From Pithys albifrons albifrons (taxonomy: Eukaryota; Chordata; Aves; Passeriformes; Thamnophilidae), in the NCBI RefSeq assembly GCF_047495875.1, contig NC_092459.1, forward strand, positions 94,101,560 to 94,165,559: 64,000 nt of DNA. The letters run 5' to 3'. A model generated the notes under the pieces. That model saw only the letters and a program-made list of their open reading frames with translations. It had not been told where the DNA came from and searched no databases. The translations under genes were made by a program, and so were the position numbers. Shown here piece by piece: positions 13,801-24,119 of the stretch. The stretch's first letter is position 1; every line of letters begins with the position of its first letter.

Positions 13801-16800
13801 GACTCCTTGGAGAAGAGTTCTAGTCTTCTGGTCTCTTCCCTAGGGGAATGTTCTGCGTTTAATAAGCTTCTCAACTGCATCACTTAAGAGTGGGGTGAGA
13901 AATCCGTCCTTGTGAAAAAAATCTGTTTTCACTGAATTTACGGGCTTCCTATATGTATTATTTTCTTTATAGTTCCCTTCCTTTGTCACTGTCTGAAATG
14001 GAGGTGGAAGAGAACCTTAATATCAGGAACAAAGTATTCTTATTATCCCTCCTCTACCTACTGCCTTCTAGTAGTCTCCCTCCTGGAATGAGAGTGCTAT
14101 AGCCATTAACCTCTGTGCCTCAGGCTAGAGGATGAAGGAGCCAGGCTGTGTTTTCCCCTGACTTTGTTTTTAGGAGAAGGTAGCCATGGTTGTTGGTACT
14201 AAAAGCTACCATAATGTGTTTTAGGCTTGAACTTGGAAGTTAATTTGAGCATGGGGACACTTAGTTTGTACATTAAAAATAGATTTATTTCATCAAATGT
14301 ATTGATACATTTTAGCATATGCTTTTAATAATTCTACAAAGATCATAATCATTAAGCAGGTAGGTGGCACTTCTGTGATTTATTCACTTGAATTTGGACA
14401 TTATATCCAACCACAGAAATCATAAAAATAATCTACAGTAACATAATTTTGGTACTGTTTTTCCTGAACATGAAAAAACTCTTCTTACCTATGGGCTAAT
14501 CTCACAAGATTGCCTGTAACTGAAGAGGGGGTAATGAAAAAACTCACCTTCAAGTAGAGCTGTGTGTAGTCTTGAAAGCAGTGTGGGTCCCTGCAGTGGG
14601 GTTGTGGGCTCAGACTTACCATCTCTGAGCTGATACATTTGCAGTATAACTTATCAGGTGACAGTTCAGCTTTTCTGAATGGTTATTGAATGTAAGGAGT
14701 TAGTTCATCAGATAGTGTTCTTAAATTACGAACGCTTATGTATAGAAATGTACAGGCATGATCATATTTTCAAACATGATCATATTTTCGTATGGCCATA
14801 TCTTGGCCATATGAAAATGCAGTTGCAAAAATGTTTTAACACTTGTCCAAGACAACAAAAATGAAATTTGAGTTGAAAAGCAGTGCATGACTTTAAAAGC
14901 ATTGCAGTGGAAAACAGTTGGGACAACTGGCATCTAACTCTGCATAAGAGTTGGTGGGAACACTGTAGTACCATCACACTAAAACTGCAGCTCTCATAAT
15001 CCAGAGGTTGCCATTTCTGCCTCGTTGTGGTGCTGTATTGTATTGCTTTGGAGTATTCTGTGTGCCTTTTGGTGTTTGCTGTGCTGTACAATGTTAAGCA
15101 GGGGCGGTCCAGTGGTGTAATGGTGAGCACTCCGGACTCTGATCACAAGGTCGTGAGTTCGAGTCTCAGTGGAGACCGTACTGGGCAGTTAAATGCCTCC
15201 CTGCCATCCGATCCCGTCAGATCTCGGGTGCTCAGCAGGGTCAGCCCTGGTTAGTACTGGGTGCTGTAGACAGTCCTGAGGACTTCACTGTCACCGTCCA
15301 AGCTCGCTCGGCCGTGGCAGATGGACCTTGGGACTTAAACAGTGGGGCCAGTTCTGCACACGCTGTGCCTCACCTAAAAAATCCACTGTGCAGGCTGGAA
15401 GGGCTCACCGCACGTGGGAAGAGCCCTTCCCAAATCTTTGTTCGCAAAGTTTGGCCATACATACATACATACATACAATGTTAAGCACTTTAGACAGCAT
15501 CAAACTGAGATTTATGAGTTTCTCTGAATTAGACATTCAAGATGAAACATTGTAATCAAGAGCATTCACGTGTTCCAGTGCACCTTTGCAGCTGGGCAGT
15601 TTTGAAGGGCTTGAAGGGTTCCCTTGAACAGGACTACTTTCAAATGAGCTGTGAGAGAGTCATACATGTGAAGTGACTCTGTGCGTTTGCCCTTTTTGAG
15701 TGTCACTTTCAGCAACCTAATAAAATTATTTTTATTGAATAATGGATTAAATACTGGAGCAATAATTTGGGTGGTGTTTAGCCCTAAATTTGTGTAAGGA
15801 TGCATAAGTAATGTGCACCAATTTGACAGGGATGATGGGGTGGCATCAACACTTCCAGATATGCCAGCACCTTACACATAAAAGTTTCAGAAGCATGCAG
15901 TGGATTCCCTCTATTTTTGATGAGCTTGAAAGGATAACAGTAAATAACACACTGAAAAGAATCCAAAATGAATAGAGATGTATGGAGCTAAACTAAGGAA
16001 ATTTTATTTGCTTTAGATTTTTTTTTTAGAGCTGTGTCCTTGATAAAGGCAAGATACCTTGTTTTCAAGCTGTTTGTTCAGAAATAGTCTTTAAGACCTT
16101 ATTTTTGACAACTTTGGTTGAAGGTAGCCAACAGGCTCAGTCACTTTGCAGATTAAGGGGGAGAAGTATAGACACCATAGTAACAGAAAAGGCTGAAATC
16201 ACTAAAAGTCTGAATTAGGTTTCAAACAGAAATGTACTTTGTTCTGCTGGGCACTTTGTTCACTTGATTAATTGTACAGGATGTTAGATATGTTGTAGTG
16301 AATATTTAATGTCCATTATAAATTAGTAAGGGTGGTAGTGGTAGGTCAGTCAAAGAATATTGAAACATCAGAGGGATTGTTCCATGGGTGCACACAGCTT
16401 TTAAGGAGTATAGCTCATGCTTTGTGCAACTGATAAAGCACAGAGCCAAATCCCTGTCTTTGCTTTGCCTAGATACATGCCCTGCCAACGTGGTTCTGAT
16501 ATCTTTACAAGGTTCTTGCAATCAGGATGGTTGTATTCTTTTATATGCCCCAGAAAATATCTTAAATAATGTAGCTGGGCTCTTGACAGCTGAAACATCA
16601 GCCTCAGATACAGAAATTGTTACTATCCTGGAGCTGAACTTTTCTCTTAAATTGCAGTGAGTGTGCATTACCACATCAGAAGTGCCTAATAATGAGGAAA
16701 GTAGAAAGGAGCAGAACAAGCTGAAGGTCACAGTCTTCACAATTAAGTTGAAAAGGAACATAGCTTTCAGATTTGAAACAAACTCTCACTTTCTGAATCC

Positions 16801-19176
16801 TTTACTTCCCTTTCTGAAGTGAGGCATGAAATCAGGCATAAATTTCTTTTCCTGTAATGAGACAGAGTGCCTATCCTCTAAGCACTGTAATGTGTTCCAA
16901 ATGAGTTTAGTTATCAGGAGCTTCACAGGAAAAGTCGAACTGTAATTCACTCATGTGTAACTGAGAGAAAAACAGGAGTCTTGTTTACTTGCTCTGGAAT
17001 AATTTTTTTCATTTCTTTTAGTCTCCAAACTTCTGGACATTTGTAATTAAAAATGTACTTTGTGCAACTAAAAGCTGTGTCCTAAGATGTGGGAGAGTTT
17101 GAAGACTTTTTTTAATTGAGCAGGAGAAAGGGGGAACTAGACACGTACTCTAAATATAACAAAATCAATATACTTTTTATTATAATTCCAATTTTAAGTT
17201 AAAAACTATGGAAAGTTGTACTCAAGGGTTTTTTGTATTATATGCAAATGTAAGTTTAGAACTTTTTTTTTAAGTGCATGTCAGGATTTTCTTGTGAAGT
17301 GCTTGTAAAAAAAGTGACTACTGCTGTCCATACAAAAAAGAATGAAAAGAATGATGCAAAGATCTCCTGCTTCTTGCTGGGGGATTTGATACTGGAGGCT
17401 TGTGCTGGGCCATCTTATATACAGGCACTAATAGCTTATATATATTTACATCCTCCAAGGTGGTTTTCCCAAACTTCCAGATTTTTCTACCCAGTTCAAA
17501 CGGTGAATGAAAGCTTCAAAAAGAGTTTGTCATGTGAATGGTTGCCAGTTGCTCTGCATCTCCTCACAAGAAAGCATGTTACAAGTGCAGGAATGAGCAG
17601 TGTATTGTGACTTAACTGTGGCCCTGTGTTTTGCCCCATGGTTGGTTCAGTAGCTGCTGCCCTCTACCACTCCTTCTGCACTGGTTGTGGGAAAAGAAAC
17701 AGATCTGTGTGGCTCACATGGAGGGAACCTGTAGAATCTGTCAATGTTTGTCACTTGACATTTCTAGTGTTATACCCTGTTTACAGCTAAACACATCTCT
17801 GTCCCCCTTCCTCTCATCTTGAGCTTGTCTTGGGCTTCTGCCCTTATTGTGAGCACACTGAAGGACTTTATTTGTCAGAGGGTTGATCTCTATGGTTTTA
17901 GGTTGAGAGGCTTGGTGACTAAGCTAGGATCTTTTAAGAAGAATGGGTAATGTCCTTTTAACAAAGTTCTTGATTTGTATGTTAGTAGCTGTGCAATTAA
18001 AATTAGTTTTGTTTTAATGGAAATTGAGGCCTTCTCCTAATTGAGAATTCCTCCTAATTAGCGAGTCCTTGGTTTGCAGGTCCCATAGGTTCTCTCTATA
18101 AATACATCACACGTAGCTGTGTCTGACTGATTCTTCACAGCTATGTTATTTACTTTGCCTTCCAGGTGTCCGAAAATATGGTAAAGATTTTCAAGCTATT
18201 GCAGATGTAATTGGCAACAAGACTGTTGGCCAAGTGAAGAACTTCTTTGTAAACTACAGGCGTCGGTTTAACTTAGAGGAGGTATTGCAGGAATGGGAAG
18301 CGGAACAAGGAACCCTGGCTTCTAATGGTGATGCTTCTGCTTTAGGGGAGGACACAAAAAATACTTCTAATGTGCCATCAGGAAAGAGCACTGATGAAGA
18401 AGATGAGGTGTGTTTTGTGTACCAGAAATAAGTAAGCATGGGTTGAGGAACAGCATTTTATTTAGTGATAAAATGTAAGGTTAACTGGTGTGGAGTGGCA
18501 AACCGCATTCTAAAGAATGATGATGAGCTTGCATAGAACTTCAGCCAATGTCGTTAACCAGCTGGGAGCAGGACTGCACCTTTGATAGTGACAATCACAT
18601 TACTGTTTTATTGTTAAAATACAGTTCTTGTTCTAGAAGAAGACTTGCTTCATATATATTTTTAGTTCTGTCTATAATGTTTTGGTTGGTGATTTCTTTT
18701 CAGTAACTTCTGAGTTCTTTGGTTTTATTTTTTAAATGCTGTTTCCTGTGTAGTGGACAGTGGCAGCCCAACTACGTCACATTCTGGCTGGGGTGGCTGT
18801 TCACGCAGTCTTGTCTTTGTCCTTTGTGCAGGCACAAAGCACTCCGGCCACTCAGTGTTTAGGCCCTTCACCTCCAGCACAGGCATCTGCTCCAGCACCT
18901 GCCGCTCCCATGGCAACTTTAAATCAGCCGCCCCCGTTACTTCGCCCAGCACTTCCTGCTGCTCCTGCTCTCCATCGGCAGCCTCCGCCACTCCAACAGC
19001 AGGCGCGATTTATTCAGCCACGGCCAACTCTCAATCAGCCTCCCCCGCCGCTCATCCGCCCAGCTAATTCCATGCCTCCTCGCCTAAACCCAAGGCCAGT
19101 GTTAACCACGGTTAGTGGCCAGCAGCCACCCTCACTCATTGGAATTCAGACAGAATCTCAGTCTACTCTGCACTGA
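1786..19176 (+). CDS. RCOR3: REST corepressor 3, coding exons 2-11 (5' end outside window)
   Basis: CoREST-family scaffold that joins the histone demethylase LSD1/KDM1A to HDAC1/2 and chromatin in the nucleus. Ten exons join in one frame: 1786-1863, 3342-3394, 5087-5248, 5599-5723, 7248-7326, 9999-10217, 11841-11918, 12701-12758, 18166-18407 and 18832-19176, giving 478 complete codons plus a stop. Domains in order: most of an ELM2 domain, SANT1 (exons 4-5), an acidic/lysine linker, an LSD1-binding linker helix and coiled coil (exons 7-8), SANT2 (exons 9-10) and a Pro/Gln-rich tail. The tail ending in [14 protein letters not shown] identifies RCOR3 rather than RCOR1 or RCOR2, judged against the human protein from memory; the TRAF5 and RD3 neighbours agree. 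The first exon (start codon and N-terminus) lies beyond the left edge. No frameshift or missing key element was seen. Confidence 0.97.
1864..5086 (+). other. RCOR3: RCOR3 introns 2 and 3
   Basis: Unremarkable AT-rich intron DNA interrupted only by the exon at 3342-3394. I see no RNA gene or intact repeat. Confidence 0.7.
3342..3394 (+). CDS. RCOR3: RCOR3 coding exon 3 (ELM2)
   Basis: Acceptor TTGTTACAG, donor GTAAGT at 3395. Encodes [18 protein letters not shown], in phase with the exons on both sides. Confidence 0.96.
5087..5248 (+). CDS. RCOR3: RCOR3 coding exon 4 (end of ELM2, start of SANT1)
   Basis: Acceptor TTTCAAAG, donor GTAAAG at 5249; 54 whole codons. Begins [16 protein letters not shown] (end of ELM2) and runs into [20 protein letters not shown], the first helices of SANT1. 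Confidence 0.97.
5363..5386. repeat. (ATTTA)n pentanucleotide microsatellite
   Basis: Nearly five perfect copies of ATTTA-phase repeat within RCOR3 intron 4. Confidence 0.9.
5599..5723 (+). CDS. RCOR3: RCOR3 coding exon 5 (SANT1)
   Basis: Acceptor TTCTTCTAG, donor GTAAGT at 5724. Contains the SANT1 recognition-helix region [17 protein letters not shown] followed by a basic stretch. Confidence 0.97.
5724..9998 (+). other. RCOR3: RCOR3 introns 5 and 6
   Basis: AT-rich intronic DNA around the exon at 7248-7326. An alternating A/T stretch lies near 9640-9672. No other gene or clear mobile element was seen. Confidence 0.7.
7248..7326 (+). CDS. RCOR3: RCOR3 coding exon 6 (acidic/lysine linker)
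   Basis: Acceptor CTGTCTTTAG, donor GTAACA at 7327. Encodes [20 protein letters not shown] and then a lysine-rich end. The first base completes a Ser codon begun in the previous exon. Confidence 0.96.
9999..10217 (+). CDS. RCOR3: RCOR3 coding exon 7 (LSD1-binding linker)
   Basis: Acceptor AAATTAAAG, donor GTACCA at 10218; 73 whole codons. Contains [20 protein letters not shown] and the helix [20 protein letters not shown], which in CoREST proteins begins the LSD1-binding stalk. Confidence 0.97.
11841..11918 (+). CDS. RCOR3: RCOR3 coding exon 8 (coiled coil)
   Basis: Acceptor TTTGACCAAG, donor GTAAAT at 11919; 26 whole codons. Encodes [20 protein letters not shown], the second part of the linker coiled coil. 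Confidence 0.96.
12176..12198 (+). repeat. RCOR3: G-rich run with quadruplex potential
   Basis: Runs of four, five and eight G separated by single A or T, followed by TT and GG, on the coding strand of RCOR3 intron 8. The eight-G run could supply two of the four tracts. Confidence 0.6.
12701..12758 (+). CDS. RCOR3: RCOR3 coding exon 9 (start of SANT2)
   Basis: Acceptor ATTTTAATAG, donor GTATGT at 12759. Encodes [19 protein letters not shown] and ends one base into a Gly codon. W-T-T-E-E is the first SANT2 helix. Confidence 0.96.
14757..14818. repeat. Direct repeat plus near-perfect inverted repeat (hairpin)
   Basis: CATGATCATATTTTC occurs at 14757-14771 and again at 14775-14789. The second copy overlaps an inverted repeat whose 15-bp arms (14784-14798 and 14804-14818) pair with a single mismatch around a 5-base loop; each arm carries TGGCCA. 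Confidence 0.85.
15087..15100. repeat. Target-site duplication, left copy
   Basis: TACAATGTTAAGCA, identical to 15474-15487, directly abuts the composite SINE. Confidence 0.95.
15101..15473 (+). mobile_element. Composite SINE: tRNA-Gln-like head, 5S-rRNA-like middle, (ATAC)n tail
   Basis: The head (15101 to about 15175) aligns to a tRNA-Gln gene: TGGTGTAATGG is a pol III A box and GAGTTCGAGTC a B box. Positions 15218-15272 align to 5S rRNA (AGATCTCGG, CAGCAGGGTCAG, CCTGGTTAGTACT, GGGTGCTGTAG), with about 30 bases missing between the last two blocks. An unassigned body follows, ending AAGAGCCCTTCCCAAAT... and a CATA/ATAC tail. The element is flanked by the perfect 14-bp duplication TACAATGTTAAGCA at 15087-15100 and 15474-15487, so it is a complete and fairly recent insertion into RCOR3 intron 9. 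The tail looks like that of an RTE-clade LINE; naming the family needs a repeat library. Confidence 0.9.
15474..15487. repeat. Target-site duplication, right copy
   Basis: TACAATGTTAAGCA, identical to 15087-15100, directly follows the (ATAC)n tail. Confidence 0.95.
18166..18407 (+). CDS. RCOR3: RCOR3 coding exon 10 (SANT2)
   Basis: Acceptor GCCTTCCAG, donor GTGTGT at 18408. Encodes [20 protein letters not shown] and then the [20 protein letters not shown] core of SANT2, followed by a Ser/Glu-rich linker. Reading through the donor stops after seven codons at 18431. Confidence 0.97.
18832..19176 (+). CDS. RCOR3: RCOR3 terminal coding exon (Pro/Gln-rich tail)
   Basis: Acceptor CTTTGTGCAG; the stop TGA is at 19174-19176. 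The tail contains [27 protein letters not shown] and [18 protein letters not shown], which are characteristic of RCOR3. It is predicted to be disordered from its composition. Confidence 0.97.
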   Translation, partial: AQSTPATQCLGPSPPAQASAPAPAAPMATLNQPPPLLRPALPAAPALHRQPPPLQQQARFIQPRPTLNQPPPPLIRPANSMPPRLNPRPVLTTVSGQQPPSLIGIQTESQSTLH

Positions 19177-19450
19177 AGAAATAAAGCAGAATTATGCTAA
19201 CTCCCACATTTGAAAAATTGTATCAGTGTACTTTTTTTTTTTCCAAATAATGAAGGGGAGAAAAGAGCAAGCCTTCACAGGTATCAGACCAGTTTTCCAG
19301 AGGAGCAAGCTAATAATTAGAACTGGAACAACATGAACGACCACCTGTATAAAAATATTTTTATGCCGAAGACTTGTACAGCAGAACAATGCCTACAATG
19401 CAGCACTCCTCTATACGAATAACTGTTGAAGGAAGCTAACTTCTTAAATG

Positions 19451-19456
19451 AATAAA
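19451..19456 (+). terminator. RCOR3: Proximal poly(A) signal candidate, RCOR3
   Basis: AATAAA about 275 bases after the RCOR3 stop, followed by T-rich sequence. Confidence 0.4.
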
Positions 19457-21726
19457 TGTTCAACACACCAAGATTTTGTTTAACTGATTTTTACTCTATT
19501 TATTTTATTACAGTTCTTTATAGTCGAGCATCTAACTACAGGAAAGTAGTCTGGCAAATCTAGGAGTAGATAATATTGTAGGAGACTTCAATGTAGTGTT
19601 GGGGGGGGGGTTTGTGTGTGAATTTTGGGTTTTTTTTTTTTTGGTTGTTGGGGTTTTTTTACCTTTTAGTGAATGAAAATGATGAATTTAGGGTCAGAAA
19701 TTTTGGCCCTATTTAGATAACAATAGAAACATTTCACACTCGTAAAATGTATATTTTTTTCTCTTCATGTTTTTCCCAAGTTTTTTTATGTTTAAAAAGG
19801 TAATGGCTCATTAAATGCTCCTCTTTCAGAGTATTCTGAAGACTCAATGAGCTGTTGTACCAAACTTATTAAACCTCATGCATGTTCTACTCCTAGAATT
19901 TAACTGAAAACAGGAGTCCAGTGTCCTGCTGCAATCTCTCATGTGGGCTGGGCAGGGTAGAGAGACAGCAGCTTCCACCACCCAGGGAGATGACAGGAGA
20001 GGAATCATTTAGCAAGAAGTATCTATTTAATTTGCTATTCCACTAATTCTTCTAATTCAAGTACAGTAAAATTTCATTCCTCTAAGAATGACTGTCTGTA
20101 GATCATGTATTTGCATCATTGATACCTTGCTTAAGAATTAACGAGGGAAGTGTAGACACTGGTGGTGCTGTTAGACTATCTTGACAGTAGTTACCTGCTG
20201 CCAGCCTAGTCTTACTCTTAAGTGATTATCTCCGATTCCTGACACATTTCTCAAAAAAAAATGTTGGGGGTCTGGAGTAGGAATGGGGTGTTTATCTTAT
20301 TGTCTCAGTAAAATCTGCATTTTGGTATTAATTAGTGCTTCCAAATTTTAGGAGTTTGAGAGACTCATTTCACTGCATTGTCTGAAATCTTGATTGATGC
20401 CTAGCAGTGTTTTGGGGGGTGGGATTTTTAATTTTATATTTTTTGTAAAGGTAGATGCCTCTACCCTGCAAGTAAACCAGGCTCCAAATTTGAGTGGCAC
20501 TGTATGAAACTGTGATATGAATTAAGTTATTGAAAAATAAGGCATTCTTGACTATGTAATAACATTCATGTTGACTGTCATTCTATTAGGAAAATTTTTT
20601 TTGCTTATAGGTGAAATGGCGTTTGAAAATCCTTGTAAATCCATTTTGTTAACTAGATTTGCCTTAGACTGAAATGAGACTTTATTTGAAAATGGAATGT
20701 GCTCTCCCTAGGCTTTTTCACAGATAAATTGGATGGACTAATGATCAGTTTGGCACCTAGGTAAGGTCTTTTTTTATGTGCAAAGGGAAGTTCTTGTACT
20801 ATCAAGTCCTATTTAATTTGAAAATCTAGTATTAAAGTTTGATAGTTGTAGCTGAATTGCAGTTAGCGTTGACCTTTATGTTTTAGTTCTTCATTTAAAA
20901 ATATTTTCAGATCAAACTTGAGAGATTTTTCTTTCTGAACAGCTTTCACTGGTGTGCTGAGGTGTTGTACAAAAGGTTGTTCTCACAAATGTTCTTTTGC
21001 ATCAGAGTAGATGCTTACCCATTACATGTGCATCAGATGACCTCCTGTCTAAGAAAAGCAGCATTGTAAAACAAGCATCAAGGAATTCATGGTCACAGAG
21101 ATGTTTGTTCTGGGAGTTGTAAGTCTTAAGTGTCCCCTCACCAGCTGCACATAGATCTGGCTGCTCTCTGGTCTTTAAAACCAATACAAAACCAAGCTGG
21201 TACATTTTGACATCCCAAGTATCTCAGTTTAATTGTTAACAGTGATAAGATTCACCTTCAGTATTTTTTTGATTTTCTATTCTGTTTTTAGCATTGAGTC
21301 TCCCAGGTGTGTGTATTGTACCTTTGCTAATTTTTGTCTTGTCTCTTGTCAATAGACTTCAGTATGCAGAATGTTGGGTGTTACAGTACAGTTGGCCACC
21401 ACCAACTGCTATAAAACTGTTCAGTACATTGTAATTCCGTTTAATCTTGTTTAAATATTCTCTAAGTGGGCAAAGGTGCTGTATTTGAAGGGGGGCGGGA
21501 GGGTCAGAGATAGGTAGGGTAGTATTTCTTAATTTGCATACACTGTAGCACACAGTAGGGAACTCCTAGCATTTGTAGTACTAAATAAGTATGTACATAG
21601 CAAAATGTCTTTATTGTGTGCTTTGCAGAATATGTGCATACAGTTTGCACGTCCTGTTTTGGGGGGTAGGGTTTGTTTTAAGCAGTGTTTGCCTGGAGAG
21701 TGATATGCTTGCTGCTTAATCAAAGG

Positions 21727-21732
21727 ATTAAA
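21727..21732 (+). terminator. RCOR3: Poly(A) signal candidate, RCOR3
   Basis: ATTAAA followed about 15-25 bases later by CTGTGTCTTCTATTTTT, a good GU/U-rich downstream element. Confidence 0.45.
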
Positions 21733-22067
21733 GTTTCAAAGAAATCTGTGTCTTCTATTTTTATGTACCTTGTAACGGTCTAATATGTTAGGGCCCTTAT
21801 ACTGTGATTCTCATCTAAATTCATTTATATTTTTTTAAGAATTAGAAATAAAATTATACAATGGTGTTGATTTCAGTGGAAAATTTCTTTTGCCATATCT
21901 AGTCTCCTGTTTTGTAATGTAGTAATTAACTCCAACTTCAAGGTTGGCTTAATTTTGTCACTTTAAAAAATGTAAAATGTTTGCACACTAAAGTTTGGCA
22001 GAGAACGTGTATTCTACATTGTTCAAAGCTAATGTAACTACAGCTTTTTGTACAGTTTATTTTAGTT

Positions 22068-22073
22068 AATAAA
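22068..22073 (+). terminator. RCOR3: Distal poly(A) signal candidate, RCOR3
   Basis: AATAAA preceded by U-rich TTTTTGTACAG, which contains a TGTA upstream element. The downstream side is only weakly T-rich. Confidence 0.5.
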
Positions 22074-22095
22074 GCAAAATGGTACTAAAAAATTG

Positions 22096-24119
22096 CATTT
22101 TACAAATGCAAGGCATAATCTGAACAACATGTATTCTAGGAACAACACTTGCAAAATATGGATGTACAAGAGCTATCAGATTTAATTGTTGCACTTTAAA
22201 TCAGAATGGGTAAAAAGTTGAGCAGGTATTTCTGCATTTAATAAAACAATCACTAAACATTGCACATCATAGTAAAGCAGTTTAATTTGTTGATCGTGAG
22301 CAAAAGGGATTAGTTACCTTTGTCCTTAGGGTTTTGTTCATCCTCATATTGTTGGGATTCTTTGTTCTGGAAACCTCACAATTCATAGAGAATAAAACAC
22401 AAACCAGTCCCTTATATGTGTGATAGTTTGTGTACAGAGAGGGCAGCATTGGGGAGTTTAGGCTGAAGGTTACTAGAACTGTGTTGTACCTCTTTATAGC
22501 AAAAGAAAGGAATAGACTGAATTTACAGTTGGTGCCAGGTGGAACTATGGTTGTCAGACAAAAGCAAAGCCAAACATCATGAAACTTTTTGCTTAGAGAT
22601 GTTTCAAAATGCAAAGGAAGTTGTAGAGGGTCAGCAACTGTCACAGCCCCGGAGGAAAATGGTGCACTGCAGATGGTGCAGAATATAGCTTGGTCATCTT
22701 GTTAAATGGGGTGAACCTCCAGCTTTTTCTGAGGCTCAAGTAGATAAATCTCAGGGTTTGCCTTTCTTGGAGCAAGTTACAAGAGGGCATTGTTGCAATG
22801 GGCATCTGCTTTAAGATCCTTGGCAGATGTGTGTGAGATAAAGGCAAACATAAACTTTTTAACATCATTTACTTTCCATTACTGATGAATTAGGCATCAA
22901 AAATATATAGTCAGGTAGGGAGGAGAGGCAGAATATACAGTCAACAGTATCTGGACTGTTCAATAAATAACTAGCCCCTTTTTTAGAACATTCTCAAAAT
23001 GAATACTAGAGTACAGCTTGAGGGGAAAAAATTGCTTCATTTTCAATGCTAGTGAAGGCTGCTGCTTTGCAGTCATGTCAATTCTTTCATCTTAAATCTC
23101 TTTTTCAGGGCAGCTTTCTACACTGTAATAATTCTACCAGCACAGTGAATCCTCATTGCTGTTACTGACTTGGAAGTTTTCCCTTGGACTGGCAGAAAAG
23201 GAAGTACTGAGATTCAGGGAGAGTGATCTCTCCTGCAGCTTCAAGGATGTGATTTTGTCTTAATGCAGACAAGGCCTCCTGTTATGCTCACTGAGTATTA
23301 AGAATTTTGTTTTCTAAACTGATGCCTGCACCCTGATATCTAATGATCCTTCTGACAGATCCTTGTTACCACAAAGCACCATTCTGGGGAATTGTCATCT
23401 GTTGCAGTAGGAGCATCATGAGTGCAGCCTATGTCCATCTTGGGAATCTGATCCCAGCTCCAAGCTATTTATTTACCTTTGTCAATTTTTAATTACAGAA
23501 ACATAATGCTTTTTGTTCTGATGGATCTTCCTTTGAACTTCTTGGACAAGCAGCACCCAGACTTATCAGGATATTCTCAAAAGCTAGGGAAAAAAAAACC
23601 AAAACAATTTTGGCATGGAGTGTTTTAAAAGGTCTCTGTTTTAGTAATGCCTTTGCTGAAGTCCCAGAGTCATCCCACTATGGACTGACTCCATCAGGAG
23701 CGACAAGTCTGAGTCTTTTTAGCAAAGGAAGAGTCCTTCTTGATACCATTTTATTAGTATTTTTTTAGAGCTTGTCTGAAGACAATGTAGGTAACATAGC
23801 ATAATTGTTTCCTTTTTTGCTGGCTTTAGTGCTTTTGTGCATGTTCCAGTATGGTATTTGCCCTGGAGAATAGTTTTCTTAGCAGTGGTTTAATGTGAAA
23901 GACAGAAAGTGCAGCAGCAGGTGCCAGGAACAAGAGGCAAAACCATTGCACGTGTACCGTTGGCTGGAGCATGGCTGTGTTGTTGCCTGTTTGTAAAGAA
24001 CCCTTCGGTATGCCTCGAGTTATTAGCCAATAATACTGGGATGTGGTAATAGTAATAAAATATAATAATAAAATAATAAATAAAATGATTGCAAATAATA
24101 AAATAATAGGAAATAATAA
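22096..24119. other. Intergenic, RCOR3 to TRAF5
   Basis: No convincing gene, RNA or mobile element seen. Short open frames here lack splice structure and recognisable motifs. Confidence 0.6.
24047..24119. repeat. AAT-rich simple repeat
   Basis: Imperfect AATA/AAT array on the + strand, immediately before the GC-rich island. Confidence 0.85.

Larger units (their letters stand above)
12759..18165 (+). other. RCOR3: RCOR3 intron 9
   Basis: The longest RCOR3 intron in the window (5.4 kb). It carries the hairpin at 14757-14818 and the composite SINE at 15101-15473; the remainder is ordinary AT-rich sequence without a recognisable gene. Confidence 0.75.
19177..22095 (+). other. RCOR3: RCOR3 3' UTR
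   Basis: AT- and T-rich sequence after the stop codon with many ATTTA words, containing a G10 run at 19601-19610 followed by long T runs. At least three possible poly(A) signals occur (19451, 21727 and 22068), so UTRs of about 0.3, 2.6 or 2.9 kb are possible. The right end is inferred from the last signal. Confidence 0.65.

Noticed and set aside
15101..15175. Functional tRNA-Gln gene
   Set aside because: The anticodon arm does not pair properly, and the sequence continues into a SINE body bounded by target-site duplications.
15218..15272. 5S rRNA gene or pseudogene
   Set aside because: Only part of 5S is present, with an internal deletion, and it lies inside the duplication-bounded SINE.
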